Shown one piece after another: positions 6,374 through 15,467 of a stretch of DNA of 40,772 bases. Made by a program: the position numbers and the translations under genes. The DNA is from a virus. Location of the stretch: IMG/VR virus record IMGVR_UViG_3300031999_000074, positions 1 through 40,772 of that record; one strand, 5' to 3'. Position 1 is the stretch's first letter. The number at the start of each line of letters is the position of its first letter. The notes beneath the pieces are model-generated. The model had not been told where the DNA came from, did not search any database, and saw nothing but the letters and a program-made list of their open reading frames with translations.

Positions 6374-8322
6374 TAGAACTTAACGAGACTCAACAAAAAG
6401 AGATAGTGAATCTTATCGTTGACTGCTATCGCTATTCAAAAGACCGGTTCGGCGAACTATATACCCTCTTTGGTTATCTCGAATCACTCTATAATCTCAA
6501 TATACCGGATGAGATGGAACAGGACCTGGAGGAAGAGAACCCCGGCTTGGTTCCCGCGGATATGCACGTAGGAGCCGATGAACTCCTGGCTGAATTCGAC
6601 AATATTCTCTTTGCTAATGATCCGTTTTTTAGCTGTAAGGGTGGGGAGAATACCAGCGAAAGAAAGCTGCGAAACATTACATCCTACCTTAAAACCACAA
6701 CCTATAAATCAAAATTAAAAAAGGCTTTTCGTCCCACCCTGAAAAGTGCAATCCATTTTGGCGCGGGGATCGGGTATGTAGATACGATTGATATACCCCT
6801 GAATGTTCTCCGGAAGGATTTGAGACTCAACGAGACTTCTCAACTTCGATATCGGGATATTGTTTCCGAGAAAAGTTTTACATGTCCCATCTATATCGGG
6901 TGTGATATCCGTCGGTTCTTTCCCGATCCAGATAATATTCAGCGGAAATGGGGGATAATACAAAGCAAATCCTCGCTCCTGGATGTCCTGGAAGATGCTG
7001 AGGAAGAAAAAGACCGCAGGCAATATGAAATCGATATAGATGCGCTTCGTAAGTCCACCTTTCCTCAGGCTGATTTTGAGGAATTCAATAATACCACCGA
7101 CTTTCGGTCTAATTTGATGAAAGGTTATAACCTTCCCGTTGAACTCCTGCACTTCCGGGGATGGATTCCAATACCGAATGAAGATCCCAACGAGACGCCT
7201 AAATTCATGGATGTTATCGCCACCGTAGCCAACCGGGAGTTGTTGATTCAATTTGATGAGAACGAATGGCATTATCCGGCCGCGGAGGGATTCATTCAGA
7301 CTACCATATTCCCCGACGACTACGAGATTGCCTACCCGGTCAGCAAGATGAATGTATCGAAAAATGCCTTACTGCAGAAATTCTATATTCGGAACCGGCT
7401 CCTGATGGCATTGGCGCGAAACCTTAATCCTCCTATGGTGACGGATGATCCAAGCAAGGATTTCCCGGATTACATCCAGGCTCAATCCGGGGAAGTGATT
7501 AAACTCACCCGGGGAGCGAAACTTGAGCCTTTAAAGACCGGGGAGGTACCAAACGAAGCATACCTGGAGTCCAATAACCTCACCAATGAGATGCAGTATA
7601 TCTTTGGGTCCAATCAATTTTCTGCCGGAGCTACAACTCCCCAAAATAAACTTGCTACAGGGATAATGGTACTGAAGGGGGTTACGGACAGCTTGAAGAA
7701 GTTCGAGAGCAATGTTATCGTCGATACCGGGTTAATCGAAATTCTTACGAGATATTACGACATTGGCAGATTGACCATAGAAAAAATACCTATCCAGATG
7801 TACGATTCAAACGAAGTTGTGGAGTTGGGGATGGATGACATAGACGGGGGGGATATAGACATTCAGATTGAACTGAACGATGTGTGGAATCACCCCATCC
7901 AAAGACAGGAGATGTTGAAGTTCGCGGAGATTTACAAAGACGACCCCTACGTTGATCCGGTTAAACTCCGGAGGCAGCATTTTAGATTAATTCAATTGCC
8001 CAATGTGGAAGAGTTAGTTCCCGATCCGGCGGAGAAGATGCTACCGGTGGATAAAGAGAATATGATGATGGTTAAAATGGGTATCCCCGTTCCTGTTTTA
8101 CCACAAGAACCACACGAATTGCACCTTAAAGGGCATTTACAATTCAAGGATATTCCTAATGTGGCACAGCATATACAGCAGCATATCGCCATGTTACAGG
8201 CAAAGGAACAATCCCCGAATGCTCCGGGTACGGCGAAACCCAGAATACCGATGGCACAAGACGAGATTGGATTAGCTGAAACCTTGGCGCAGAAACTAAA
8301 CTATGCAAACTTTCAGAGGTAA
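6370..8322 (+). CDS. Portal protein
   Basis: A 650-residue product overlapping the terminase stop by ATGA. Size, position between terminase and scaffold/capsid, an acidic N-terminus and a long mixed body fit portals of short-tailed phages. The segment GATTPQNKLATGIMVLKG, followed by a long helix, fits the tunnel-loop/stem region where such portals carry Thr-Ala-rich stretches. Near the C-terminus a His/Gln-rich stretch precedes a proline-containing tail. The portal forms the dodecameric DNA gate at the capsid vertex. Confidence 0.75.
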   Translation: MIELNETQQKEIVNLIVDCYRYSKDRFGELYTLFGYLESLYNLNIPDEMEQDLEEENPGLVPADMHVGADELLAEFDNILFANDPFFSCKGGENTSERKLRNITSYLKTTTYKSKLKKAFRPTLKSAIHFGAGIGYVDTIDIPLNVLRKDLRLNETSQLRYRDIVSEKSFTCPIYIGCDIRRFFPDPDNIQRKWGIIQSKSSLLDVLEDAEEEKDRRQYEIDIDALRKSTFPQADFEEFNNTTDFRSNLMKGYNLPVELLHFRGWIPIPNEDPNETPKFMDVIATVANRELLIQFDENEWHYPAAEGFIQTTIFPDDYEIAYPVSKMNVSKNALLQKFYIRNRLLMALARNLNPPMVTDDPSKDFPDYIQAQSGEVIKLTRGAKLEPLKTGEVPNEAYLESNNLTNEMQYIFGSNQFSAGATTPQNKLATGIMVLKGVTDSLKKFESNVIVDTGLIEILTRYYDIGRLTIEKIPIQMYDSNEVVELGMDDIDGGDIDIQIELNDVWNHPIQRQEMLKFAEIYKDDPYVDPVKLRRQHFRLIQLPNVEELVPDPAEKMLPVDKENMMMVKMGIPVPVLPQEPHELHLKGHLQFKDIPNVAQHIQQHIAMLQAKEQSPNAPGTAKPRIPMAQDEIGLAETLAQKLNYANFQR

Positions 8323-8324
8323 AC

Positions 8325-8582
8325 ATGAAGAAAAATAGAATGTCCTTACCGACCGTTGTGAATAAAATTCCCAAATCCACCTTCAGGATTGACGCAAGCA
8401 AACTGAAGGGAAATTCATTCCGGGTGGGAAAGAAGGTTAAGGTTTTGGTTCACGGCAAAATCACCGAGGAATCCCTGGATGACTACGAAGTTCCGGGGAA
8501 GAAGTCTTTCCGGTTGGAGGTTCACAAAGTGACTTCGGCTGGTGGACAGAGAGTAAGAAATCCGTTTAGGGGGAAGAGATAA
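8325..8582 (+). CDS. Small basic protein after the portal
   Basis: An 85-residue product, two bases after the portal stop. Beta-rich, with a central VGKKVKVLVHGKI strand pattern and a basic C-terminus (GGQRVRNPFRGKR). The next gene product has a similar PGQKVMVHGEI element, so the two may share a small beta-barrel fold. It is placed among virion genes but no family is recognised. Confidence 0.6.
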   Translation: MKKNRMSLPTVVNKIPKSTFRIDASKLKGNSFRVGKKVKVLVHGKITEESLDDYEVPGKKSFRLEVHKVTSAGGQRVRNPFRGKR

Positions 8583-8664
8583 TAGTTCGGGGTGGACATA
8601 CCATATCGGGACCGGAGCATACGGTCAAGTCGAATTCGTTTAAGTTGAGGGATAGAAGGAAAAG

Positions 8665-9000
8665 ATGATGGAAAAAAACGATGGTGGAATCATAGGGGCA
8701 ATTAGAAATCGAAGCGATAAATTTTATACCGCCAACAGTAAGTTAACCTTAGATAGATTTAATGAATTTATGAAAGTGGTTTTTGACAAATACCCCCTCT
8801 TTTACCCTGGACAAAAAGTGATGGTTCATGGTGAAATTAAAAAGATTATAAGGGGAGTGGGTTCAACTTTAACCGTTAGGAATTTGTATTTCTACGAAAG
8901 ATTCTATTCTTGGCTTTTCAAGGTATGCCATTTTAAGAAGATAAGATGTTGGTATCTGACTTTGATAGCCAAATTCGGGATGGGAGATTTTGCTAAATGA
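8665..9000 (+). CDS. Small hypothetical protein
   Basis: A 111-residue product with GAAGGAAAAG before ATG 8665. It has a helical N-terminus, a PGQKVMVHGEIKKI strand pair like that in the 8325 product, and an aromatic, basic C-terminus. Its stop overlaps the start at 8997. Function unknown. Confidence 0.55.
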   Translation: MMEKNDGGIIGAIRNRSDKFYTANSKLTLDRFNEFMKVVFDKYPLFYPGQKVMVHGEIKKIIRGVGSTLTVRNLYFYERFYSWLFKVCHFKKIRCWYLTLIAKFGMGDFAK

Positions 9001-9140
9001 CTCTTTCGCAGATCATAGCTAAAGATTCGTATTACGACCAGGATATTCCGGTCAAGGGGCATTTTAGAATTGAGATCGAAATTCATGATGGAACGATTAC
9101 ATTGGTAAGGAAAGAGGAGAAGATAAAAAAGGAACCGTGA
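8997..9140 (+). CDS. 47-residue protein
   Basis: ATG 8997 overlaps the previous stop (ATGA) and the frame runs 47 codons to TGA 9138-9140, overlapping the next start. The product has a strand-rich centre (KGHFRIEIEIHDGTITLV) and a charged tail (RKEEKIKKEP). The tight overlap on both sides supports translation. Confidence 0.5.
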   Translation: MTLSQIIAKDSYYDQDIPVKGHFRIEIEIHDGTITLVRKEEKIKKEP

Positions 9141-9367
9141 TGGAACGATGTAAGAATTGTAAATTTTGGGATGGGGAACCGGGAGATCACTTGGGAAGTT
9201 GTTTCTCTGATAAATTCGTACAAAATTATCCAGATGAGGTAGAAGTAAATAGAAACGATCTTTTTGATCGACTTTTCCATGATAACGATGAAAATATAAG
9301 TTGTGATTTATATACCGAGGAAAATTTTGGTTGTGTGCATTTTGAACTAAGGGAGGAGAAAATCTAA
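9140..9367 (+). CDS. Small zinc-binding-type protein
   Basis: A 75-residue product from ATG 9140 (TGATG overlap). The N-terminus ERCKNCKFWDG, a middle Cys (LGSCF), an ISC and a late FGCVHFE form the Cys pattern of small phage proteins with a C-x2-C-x-F-W start and a terminal GC..FE. It probably binds zinc; function unknown. It is the last gene before a strong terminator. Confidence 0.65.
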   Translation: MERCKNCKFWDGEPGDHLGSCFSDKFVQNYPDEVEVNRNDLFDRLFHDNDENISCDLYTEENFGCVHFELREEKI

Positions 9368-9442
9368 AATAGTGTAGTTTTTCGACATAGCTTTTTGTAA
9401 GGGTGAATGGAACAACCATAGCCCCGTTTGTCCCCACGGTAG

Positions 9443-9469
9443 CCCCGTTCGGGATGGACGGGGTTTTTT
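9443..9469 (+). terminator. Intrinsic terminator after the packaging genes
   Basis: CCCCGT (9443-9448) pairs with ACGGGG (9458-9463), followed by six T (9464-9469). It separates the terminase/portal block from the secreted-protein and capsid block. Confidence 0.85.
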
Positions 9470-9494
9470 ATTAACCTGAAACCAAGGAGTGAAT

Positions 9495-9524
9495 ATGAGA
9501 CAGAAAATCAGAAATCCCCTGTAG
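9495..9524 (+). CDS. Nine-codon leader ORF
   Basis: ATG 9495 follows AAGGAG at good spacing and encodes MRQKIRNPL before TAG. It lies between the terminator and the signal-peptide gene at 9560. It may be a leader peptide or a remnant; the evidence is only the ribosome-binding site. Confidence 0.3.
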   Translation: MRQKIRNPL

Positions 9525-9559
9525 AGAGAGTAGAAAACAATTTAACCGAGGAGAAGTAG

Positions 9560-10219
9560 ATGAAAAGAATTGTTGTATTAGCGGGACTGGTTTTGGTGAT
9601 GTTTCTGGCTGCCATTCCTGCATTCGCTGCCCACAACTATGGACAGTATCCGACCTACTGGCCATTAGTGACGTGTGATAGTGTCTATCACCGGCAGATA
9701 GTGAGCAGAACCTCCGCCAGCGGGTGGTTGATCCAAGAGACAAACTGGACGGTTAAGAGGGGATGGGGGGATTCAACCTTGTATAAAGACACCCTCCATG
9801 CTACGCTTTATACCCCCTGGTATAATATGGGAGAACCGAGCGGTTCGCCTACTCTATCGGCGTTTACCGCTTGTTTTGATATTGCCCAGGTAGACACATT
9901 CGGTGGGTATGATGCAGGCGATACTTATGGTGTATATATGCAAACCGCCATTGATTCGGCCACCTATCCCGCCTTATTTAACACGATAACCTTGAGATCG
10001 GCGCTCACTGATACCACTCAGGGTTTGATCAAAACTCAATGGCTGGGGGTATATGCCCAGGATTCGGTGTATACGAAATATGTTCGCCTGAAGGTTGTGG
10101 TTACAATCGTTGCCGACAGCGCCACAGCCGGACTTGAACATCCGGTATACAACGATGCGGCCGCAAAGCATATCCCGTTAAAAATCACGGAGTATTACAG
10201 ACCCTTCTGGACAAAGTGA
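9560..10219 (+). CDS. Exported protein within the head-gene block
   Basis: A 219-residue product with a textbook Sec signal peptide: MKR, a 16-residue hydrophobic core and PAFA before AHNYG (cleavage near residue 23). The mature part is rich in Tyr, Thr, Ser and Asp and predicted to be mostly beta. GAGGAG lies just upstream. It sits between portal/packaging genes and scaffold/capsid genes, where a decoration or head protein would be expected, so export is odd. It could act as an envelope protein during infection or as an externally assembled decoration; no family recognised. Confidence 0.75.
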   Translation: MKRIVVLAGLVLVMFLAAIPAFAAHNYGQYPTYWPLVTCDSVYHRQIVSRTSASGWLIQETNWTVKRGWGDSTLYKDTLHATLYTPWYNMGEPSGSPTLSAFTACFDIAQVDTFGGYDAGDTYGVYMQTAIDSATYPALFNTITLRSALTDTTQGLIKTQWLGVYAQDSVYTKYVRLKVVVTIVADSATAGLEHPVYNDAAAKHIPLKITEYYRPFWTK

Positions 10220-10227
10220 GGTAAGTT

Positions 10228-10398
10228 ATGCCGGAAGAATTGATCAAAAAACGTGGCGGTGCCATCAGGTATCGAACCAAGAAATTACCTGGTGGGAGGT
10301 ATGTTCACATCGCCATAACCAGGAATCCCGGACCAAGAGGCGGAAAGACCGTAGCTGGTCCGGTTCACCGTCTGAAATCGAGAATGGGTAGGAGTTAA
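10228..10398 (+). CDS. 56-residue basic protein
   Basis: ATG 10228 opens 56 codons ending TAA 10396-10398, whose last A is the first base of the next ATG. The product is highly basic and Gly-rich (KKRGGAIRYRTKKLPGGRYVHI, then NPGPRGGKT). Its place just before scaffold and capsid genes suggests a small head or DNA-associated protein; no family recognised. Confidence 0.6.
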   Translation: MPEELIKKRGGAIRYRTKKLPGGRYVHIAITRNPGPRGGKTVAGPVHRLKSRMGRS

Positions 10399-10775
10399 TG
10401 CTATCATCCTTCGCTCAAATCAACAAAGTCTTAAAAGGCCTTCTTTCCAGAAAAGAAAAAATGCAAATCTACGTGGCTTCGCTTACGGAGCAAGTGGAGG
10501 GTGGGGATATGGTGGAGCAACTCTTTAAATCCCCAGTATGGGAGAAGATAATATCTCCCTGGTTGGGGGATGAGGAGAAGAGAGCAGACAGACGGTTGAG
10601 AGACTTTAATCACGAAATTCCACAAGACATAGTGGGGTTTGGTGAATTGGGTAAAATCAAAGAGATTGAGAAATTTAGAATGATGCTCGAAAAGCACCTT
10701 AAACAAAGGGATGCGGCTAAGGAGAAACTCCGAAAGTTGCAACCCGACGGAGATAAAAATGACTGGAGAAAATAA
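10398..10775 (+). CDS. Helical protein before the scaffold
   Basis: A 125-residue product with ATG overlapping the previous stop and GGAG upstream. Almost entirely helical and charged, with a C-terminal coiled-coil-like stretch (FRMMLEKHLKQRDAAKEKLRKL). The next gene starts within its last codons. Position suggests a capsid-assembly helper, but this is not shown by a motif. Confidence 0.6.
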   Translation: MLSSFAQINKVLKGLLSRKEKMQIYVASLTEQVEGGDMVEQLFKSPVWEKIISPWLGDEEKRADRRLRDFNHEIPQDIVGFGELGKIKEIEKFRMMLEKHLKQRDAAKEKLRKLQPDGDKNDWRK

Positions 10776-11568
10776 AGACCCTCTCGAAAACGAGGATCTG
10801 AATAAAACAGAAGAGGAACTGGAACCGGAACGTCAACAGGAGCTGACAAAACTAAGGGTTGACAACCCGGATCTGACTGACGAAGAACTTGATGCTCTTC
10901 TGGCTGAAGATGAGGCGAACAGACTGGAAGAGTTGGGTTTCCCTCAATTCAAAACATTCAAGGAAATGGCGGAGAACTTTAAGAAGTTCCTCGATGAAGA
11001 TAAGATGACATTTCCGATTGTCAAAGAGTTAGCCGCGGAACTTAACTACAAGACACCACATGACTTCATTCAGGCGGTAAAGGCACAGATCAAAAAATCC
11101 TCTCCTCCCAAGGCGGACGGCCTTCCTAAAGGGAAAGATCCCTACGATGACAGGTTTAGGCAGTTGGAGGCAGACCGAGGGGATATTCACTGGGATTTGG
11201 CTTTTGATAAGTTTCAACGCAAAATGGAGAAGGGGGAGGATGGAGTGGAGATTCCCAATAAGCTGAAGGGGACCCTCAAAAAGCTAATTCCTGCCGTGTT
11301 GGCGGATAAGACCAGGCAGGAATTAGAGGATATGGATCCCGAGGAAGTTTTTGAGGATGCCTACGACCTCTATCTCTGGAAACTCTCCAAAGAGAAAAGT
11401 CCGGAAAAACTCAAGAGCGATCTGAGTGAGTTGGAACTCAAGCGGCTGAAAAAACTTAGACAATTGAAGATGCCATCAGGAAAAACCACAACCAAGGGTG
11501 GGAATGCTCAAGATATTAAGGATTTTGGGGCGGGCATTACCTCCCTGCCACCTGTAAAAGGAAAATAA
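10759..11568 (+). CDS. Capsid scaffolding protein (probable)
   Basis: A 269-residue product from ATG 10759, preferred over ATG 10711 because GGAG precedes it and the overlap is smaller. Very acidic and helical at the N-terminus (LEPERQQELTKLRVDNP...LTDEELDALL), with a Lys-rich C-terminal helical region. Lying directly before the major capsid gene, this composition is typical of scaffolding proteins, which guide prohead assembly and then leave the shell. Confidence 0.75.
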   Translation: MTGENKDPLENEDLNKTEEELEPERQQELTKLRVDNPDLTDEELDALLAEDEANRLEELGFPQFKTFKEMAENFKKFLDEDKMTFPIVKELAAELNYKTPHDFIQAVKAQIKKSSPPKADGLPKGKDPYDDRFRQLEADRGDIHWDLAFDKFQRKMEKGEDGVEIPNKLKGTLKKLIPAVLADKTRQELEDMDPEEVFEDAYDLYLWKLSKEKSPEKLKSDLSELELKRLKKLRQLKMPSGKTTTKGGNAQDIKDFGAGITSLPPVKGK

Positions 11569-11571
11569 ACT

Positions 11572-12804
11572 ATGCCACCTACTTACGCTGAAGGATTGCT
11601 TTCGGGAATAATCACAGGTAGTATGCTCCCGGACGGCTTGATAATGAAGGAAATACATCCCAAAATCAAATATTTTGCAGATGCCGTGGATGTCGGCAAG
11701 AGTTTCTTTGCTCTCCAGGGCAAAGACATAACCAAGAAACCGACCATCTCCCCCAAGGTTTTCTGTTACGAGAAAGAGACCAAAGGTGAGTGGATGCAGT
11801 TGAACATGGCCGGAGGAGCAGTTCTGGGAGACACAACCATAACGGTGGATGCGGTTGGACCGTTACGGCCCAACGACATCATCCAGATATGGGAATCGGA
11901 TTTGAGTGCTTTCGAGCAAATCCGGGTTTTGACCGTTCCATCTTCGACCACATTCACCTGTACCAGAAATTACGGGACTTCCCATAGCGGAACCTGGGCG
12001 GATGATACCAAGATCAAAATCCTGTTCAATGCTGGAGCGGAAACCGGCTCCCTCCCCACCATCTCGAACCGGATTCCGAGTGACGAGTGGAACTGTGTCA
12101 CCCTGATCCGGACCGCAATAGGCGGTGGATTGTTCTTCACGAACCAGAAGACCTACACCGGAGATCCCTGGACAGACCAGTTGATCGAAAAGTGGATTGA
12201 TCACCTGAACGAGAAGATCAATAAGGCCCTCTTTGGAGCCAGGAAATGGGATTCCACGAACGGTATCCCGATTGGTGAGGGTATCATCCCGGCCGTCATC
12301 CGGAGAGGCGGGGTATTGAAGCCCGATCTCGGGGTTGTGACCTGGGATAGCTTCATGGGGGTTGTGAGACAGGCTTTCAAGGTGGGATCGTCCACTAAGA
12401 TCATGCTTGCCTGCCCCATGATGACCTATGCTCTGGCGAGTTGGAAAAAGAACAACCCTATGGTGATTATGCAAGAGGATACCTATCTGGACATACAGGT
12501 TGACAGCCTCAAACTGCCCGGTGGGAAGACCTTGAAGATCATAGAAGAAAACAAACTGTCCGGCGATCCGGATGACAGTCCGGATAACCTTTTCGGCGGA
12601 AGTTTCGTTATCGTTGATCCAAGGAACATCACCTATATGCCCTACTTGACCACCAAGGGCGTGTTGGATGATAAGCTTCTGAAAGACCGGCAGGCAAACG
12701 ATTCACTCTCCAGGGAAGAGGAATACATCTCTTGCGCTGCGTGGCGATGGGATGTGATCACTTCCCACTGTTTTGCCTCCGGGATCACCGGATTTAACAA
12801 CTAA
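11572..12804 (+). CDS. Major capsid protein
   Basis: A 410-residue product three bases after the scaffold gene. Length, position and composition fit the HK97-fold shell protein. It resembles the SU10-like (DUF5309) group, with an N-terminal arm, a central beta insertion (VDAVGPLRPNDIIQIWES) and C-terminal VIVDPRNITYMPYL then ISCAAWRWDV. The GC-richer, regular codon choice around the gene suits high expression. Confidence 0.8.
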   Translation: MPPTYAEGLLSGIITGSMLPDGLIMKEIHPKIKYFADAVDVGKSFFALQGKDITKKPTISPKVFCYEKETKGEWMQLNMAGGAVLGDTTITVDAVGPLRPNDIIQIWESDLSAFEQIRVLTVPSSTTFTCTRNYGTSHSGTWADDTKIKILFNAGAETGSLPTISNRIPSDEWNCVTLIRTAIGGGLFFTNQKTYTGDPWTDQLIEKWIDHLNEKINKALFGARKWDSTNGIPIGEGIIPAVIRRGGVLKPDLGVVTWDSFMGVVRQAFKVGSSTKIMLACPMMTYALASWKKNNPMVIMQEDTYLDIQVDSLKLPGGKTLKIIEENKLSGDPDDSPDNLFGGSFVIVDPRNITYMPYLTTKGVLDDKLLKDRQANDSLSREEEYISCAAWRWDVITSHCFASGITGFNN

Positions 12805-12872
12805 AAGGAGAAGGATAAGGGAAGATTGACAAATCGAAACCTTAACCGGCAAATATGAGGAAAAAGAAAAAG

Positions 12873-13307
12873 ATGAGTAAAAACAATCAGGACGATTCCT
12901 CTGAAAAAGAGAAATCAAAAGTTCCGGATAGTCCGGACATCACTACGAGTGTGACCGATAAGCCCACTGGACCGGATACACCACAGCCCGATACTCCGTT
13001 GGCAAATGCTTCTGCGGTCGATACACCACCGCCTAAGGAGAACCCCGACACCAAGTATTACAAGCACAGTTTTATGAATTGTCACCTATCCCCGATTCAG
13101 GGAGCGGTTGTCATCCTGCGCAAGGGGATGGAAGACAAATGGGGGTTCTACTTTACCGACAACAAACAGGTTCAGAAGTACATCGAAGGGCTCTCTTTCT
13201 TTGGGAAGAATATATTACCCTCCTCGCAGAAAGAGTTTGAGGCGGCCACGATGAAGGGCAAACCGGCAAAGAAGTATACCACTGGTCCCCTTACCGGAAT
13301 AAAGTAA
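12873..13307 (+). CDS. Probable head-associated protein
   Basis: A 144-residue product from ATG 12873; ATG 12855 adds six residues (MRKKKK) and is an equal alternative. The first 60 residues are disordered and rich in Pro, Asp, Ser and Thr; the C-terminal half is folded (NCHLSPIQGAVVILRKG, KWGFYF). A flexible arm plus a small domain right after the capsid gene fits a minor head or decoration protein. No family recognised. Confidence 0.55.
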   Translation: MSKNNQDDSSEKEKSKVPDSPDITTSVTDKPTGPDTPQPDTPLANASAVDTPPPKENPDTKYYKHSFMNCHLSPIQGAVVILRKGMEDKWGFYFTDNKQVQKYIEGLSFFGKNILPSSQKEFEAATMKGKPAKKYTTGPLTGIK

Positions 13308-13322
13308 GACTCAAACCGGGGT

Positions 13323-13341
13323 GGGTGGATAACATCCACCC
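13323..13341 (+). promoter_or_regulatory. Perfect intercistronic hairpin
   Basis: GGGTGGAT (13323-13330) and ATCCACCC (13334-13341) form an eight-pair stem with a three-base loop (AAC) and no T-tract. It lies between the head genes and the adaptor block. It may protect the abundant capsid mRNA or mark an RNA-processing site. Confidence 0.55.
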
Positions 13342-13358
13342 CGATAGGATAATCGACT

Positions 13359-14066
13359 ATGAATATAACTAAGTACATCCAAGAAAATATCCTGGGTGAT
13401 TCTTCTGCAGTCGTTACCCGGAAATTGGATGAACATCTTGAAGTCGTTTCAAGGGATGTTTACGATTACCACAACTGGAGATGGCTTAAGAGATCGGAAG
13501 AACTAACCCTTACAACCAATATTATTGAGTATGAATTATCAGGGAATGGCAATGATCTATCCAAAATGATTTCAATGTTCTACGGTGATGATATGCGCCG
13601 GTTGAATGACGACTGCCAAGATGAGGAAGCTTTCTATAAACTCAAATATGGTCAGATGGAGGGCGAAACCCCGAATCTTTGGGTAGCCAAAGAGAAAATT
13701 AACGAATACACCTGGAAGTTCATTATCTATCCCTGTTCGGCCATAACTCTTGAAACCGTCACTTACTATTATAAAAAGACATTTAACATTGCCGACATTC
13801 CTCTTTATCCTAATCCTATGGTTTTTATCGACGGGATTATGGAGAAATTCTTAACAGGGGTGGCGGTCAATACAAAAGATCCCGTTCAGGCGAGTAAAAT
13901 GATACAGTTGGCCCGGGACTACAAGGCAAGTTACCTGGCGGGTAGGGAACTGATGAAACAAAACGATTCGGCGGTGACTAAGCCTAAAACTAAGATTGAC
14001 GTTTCGGACGAACAAAAGGCTTTTCAGTATAGAGTAAAAAGATTGCAGAGGATGGGGAGAATATGA
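13359..14066 (+). CDS. Head-tail adaptor protein (gp4/tail-tube-A like)
   Basis: A 235-residue product without a signal peptide. The start (a VVTRKLDEHLEVVSRDVYDYHNWRW-type helix pair, followed by strands LTTNIIEYEL) and the later YYYKKTF with a helical C-terminus fit adaptor proteins that bind the portal ring in short-tailed phages. It is the first of four consecutive genes coding for similar-length proteins; the next three have signal peptides, this one does not. The stop overlaps the next start. Confidence 0.6.
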   Translation: MNITKYIQENILGDSSAVVTRKLDEHLEVVSRDVYDYHNWRWLKRSEELTLTTNIIEYELSGNGNDLSKMISMFYGDDMRRLNDDCQDEEAFYKLKYGQMEGETPNLWVAKEKINEYTWKFIIYPCSAITLETVTYYYKKTFNIADIPLYPNPMVFIDGIMEKFLTGVAVNTKDPVQASKMIQLARDYKASYLAGRELMKQNDSAVTKPKTKIDVSDEQKAFQYRVKRLQRMGRI

Positions 14067-14764
14067 AAAAGACACTTACACTATCCTTTTTGATCCCCCT
14101 GCTGATCTTTTGGTTCTTTCTGGAAAAATCCTTAGCCGGGGAGTTTTACACTCTGGCAGACCTGAAGGTGGGAGCCAAAGATAATACCTACATGACCACC
14201 GAGCCGACCTATGCCGACTCGGTCTGGAATCGGTGGGTGAATGAGGGATCCCTGATCATCTCCCGTTGGGAAGTGATTGAGAAACTCGACACGATTATCT
14301 GGACGGCAAATAACCAACTCTATACCCCTAACAACGATTTCCTTAACTTGAAAGCGGTGGGATTTTTAAGACCATCCGGGAAAACTCCCCCAACGGTGGT
14401 AGTAAACGATCAAGTTTACCTTCAGAAGTACTCCGATGAGTTGACTCCCCGCTACGCCTATTCGGTGGGATCGGATGGAAGCGCCCGGGTGGGGTTCTAT
14501 CCCCCGCCTTACCGTGCAGACACCACCATTATTATCTACTGGGCATCCGCCAAGTTGTTAAGTACGGACGCGGACACAAGCAATATTCCACTAACTTTAA
14601 GACCGGCAATTGTGAGCTATGTTAGTTACAAAGCTCTTTTACGATATGCTAAGAATTTAGCTTTTCCCTATAGAAACGAATTTGACGATTACCACAGCCA
14701 AGTTCTTAGAGAAAAGGGCTTGGATCAGATAAAGAAACAAGAAAAAACGGAGAGTGAGAAATGA
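14063..14764 (+). CDS. Adaptor-like protein with Sec signal peptide
   Basis: A 233-residue product. N-terminus MKK, hydrophobic core LSFLIPLLIFWFFL and a KSLA cleavage site before GEFYTL. The mature part has the adaptor layout: helix (YADSVWNRWVNEG), beta segment ending YPPPYRADTTIIIYW and a C-terminal helical region with SYKALLRYAKN. It overlaps its neighbours by ATGA. A cleavable signal on a head-tail adaptor is very unusual; it may instead be a membrane anchor used in assembly. Confidence 0.65.
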   Translation: MKKTLTLSFLIPLLIFWFFLEKSLAGEFYTLADLKVGAKDNTYMTTEPTYADSVWNRWVNEGSLIISRWEVIEKLDTIIWTANNQLYTPNNDFLNLKAVGFLRPSGKTPPTVVVNDQVYLQKYSDELTPRYAYSVGSDGSARVGFYPPPYRADTTIIIYWASAKLLSTDADTSNIPLTLRPAIVSYVSYKALLRYAKNLAFPYRNEFDDYHSQVLREKGLDQIKKQEKTESEK

Positions 14765-15459
14765 AAAAGATTCTATTGTTTGCCTTAATTTCGCTGTTTC
14801 TGATACAGGGGATATGTTGGGGGGTCGGCTTTGACACTCAACTTTACAATGAAATATATACCATTAAACCTGAATTAAAGGATTTAATTACAACGGACAA
14901 TCTTGACCAGTTAATAGCAATGGCAAAAAGGGCGGTTTGTACTCATGGACTATTATATTCCGGTGAAGCAGCAACGGCAACGGTTTCGGCAGACAGTAAC
15001 TATGCTTATGTTCGGATTGGATGGTTTCCCATTAAGGATGTCGTTTTTATTACCTCCGTATCAAGATTAAGATCGAGTGCTTTAGATTATGCTACTGAAT
15101 TGGGTTTAATAGAAATAGATATAAGCGAAATCGGACATCGTTCACTTACCGCCTATCCCACTTCGGGATATTGGGCACAATTCAAGAGCGGGGAGACCAC
15201 TTTTATATATCTCTATCCCGCACCTGATACTACTACCCAACTTTATATTGAGTACATCTATGGATATGGGAGTACGCCCCCTTACAGTACCGTGCAATTA
15301 ATCGCCCGGTATGCCACTTTTTTGGCTTGTTTATCTATCGACGATTACGATTGCGCCACCCTAAATTACAATGAATATAGACAGACAATTTCATATATAA
15401 GAGATCAGAAGTTGAACCGTCAACCGGATATATCCTCCGAAAGAAAAATCTTAAAATAG
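14761..15459 (+). CDS. Adaptor-like paralogue with Sec signal peptide
   Basis: A 232-residue product with GGAGAG before ATG 14761. Signal peptide MKKILLFALISLFLIQGICWG before VGFDTQ. The mature part repeats the neighbouring layout: helix, strands, a YLYPAPDTTTQLYIEYIYG segment and a C-terminal helix pair (LIARYATFLACLSIDDYD). It is similar in length to 14063 and 15468 but divergent in sequence. Possible roles: successive rings of the neck, or exported subunits. Confidence 0.6.
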   Translation: MKKILLFALISLFLIQGICWGVGFDTQLYNEIYTIKPELKDLITTDNLDQLIAMAKRAVCTHGLLYSGEAATATVSADSNYAYVRIGWFPIKDVVFITSVSRLRSSALDYATELGLIEIDISEIGHRSLTAYPTSGYWAQFKSGETTFIYLYPAPDTTTQLYIEYIYGYGSTPPYSTVQLIARYATFLACLSIDDYDCATLNYNEYRQTISYIRDQKLNRQPDISSERKILK

Positions 15460-15467
15460 GAGTGAAA

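Noticed and set aside
11863-12474. Minus-strand 203-residue ORF in the capsid gene
   Set aside because: No start signals; it results from the codon bias of the highly expressed capsid gene.
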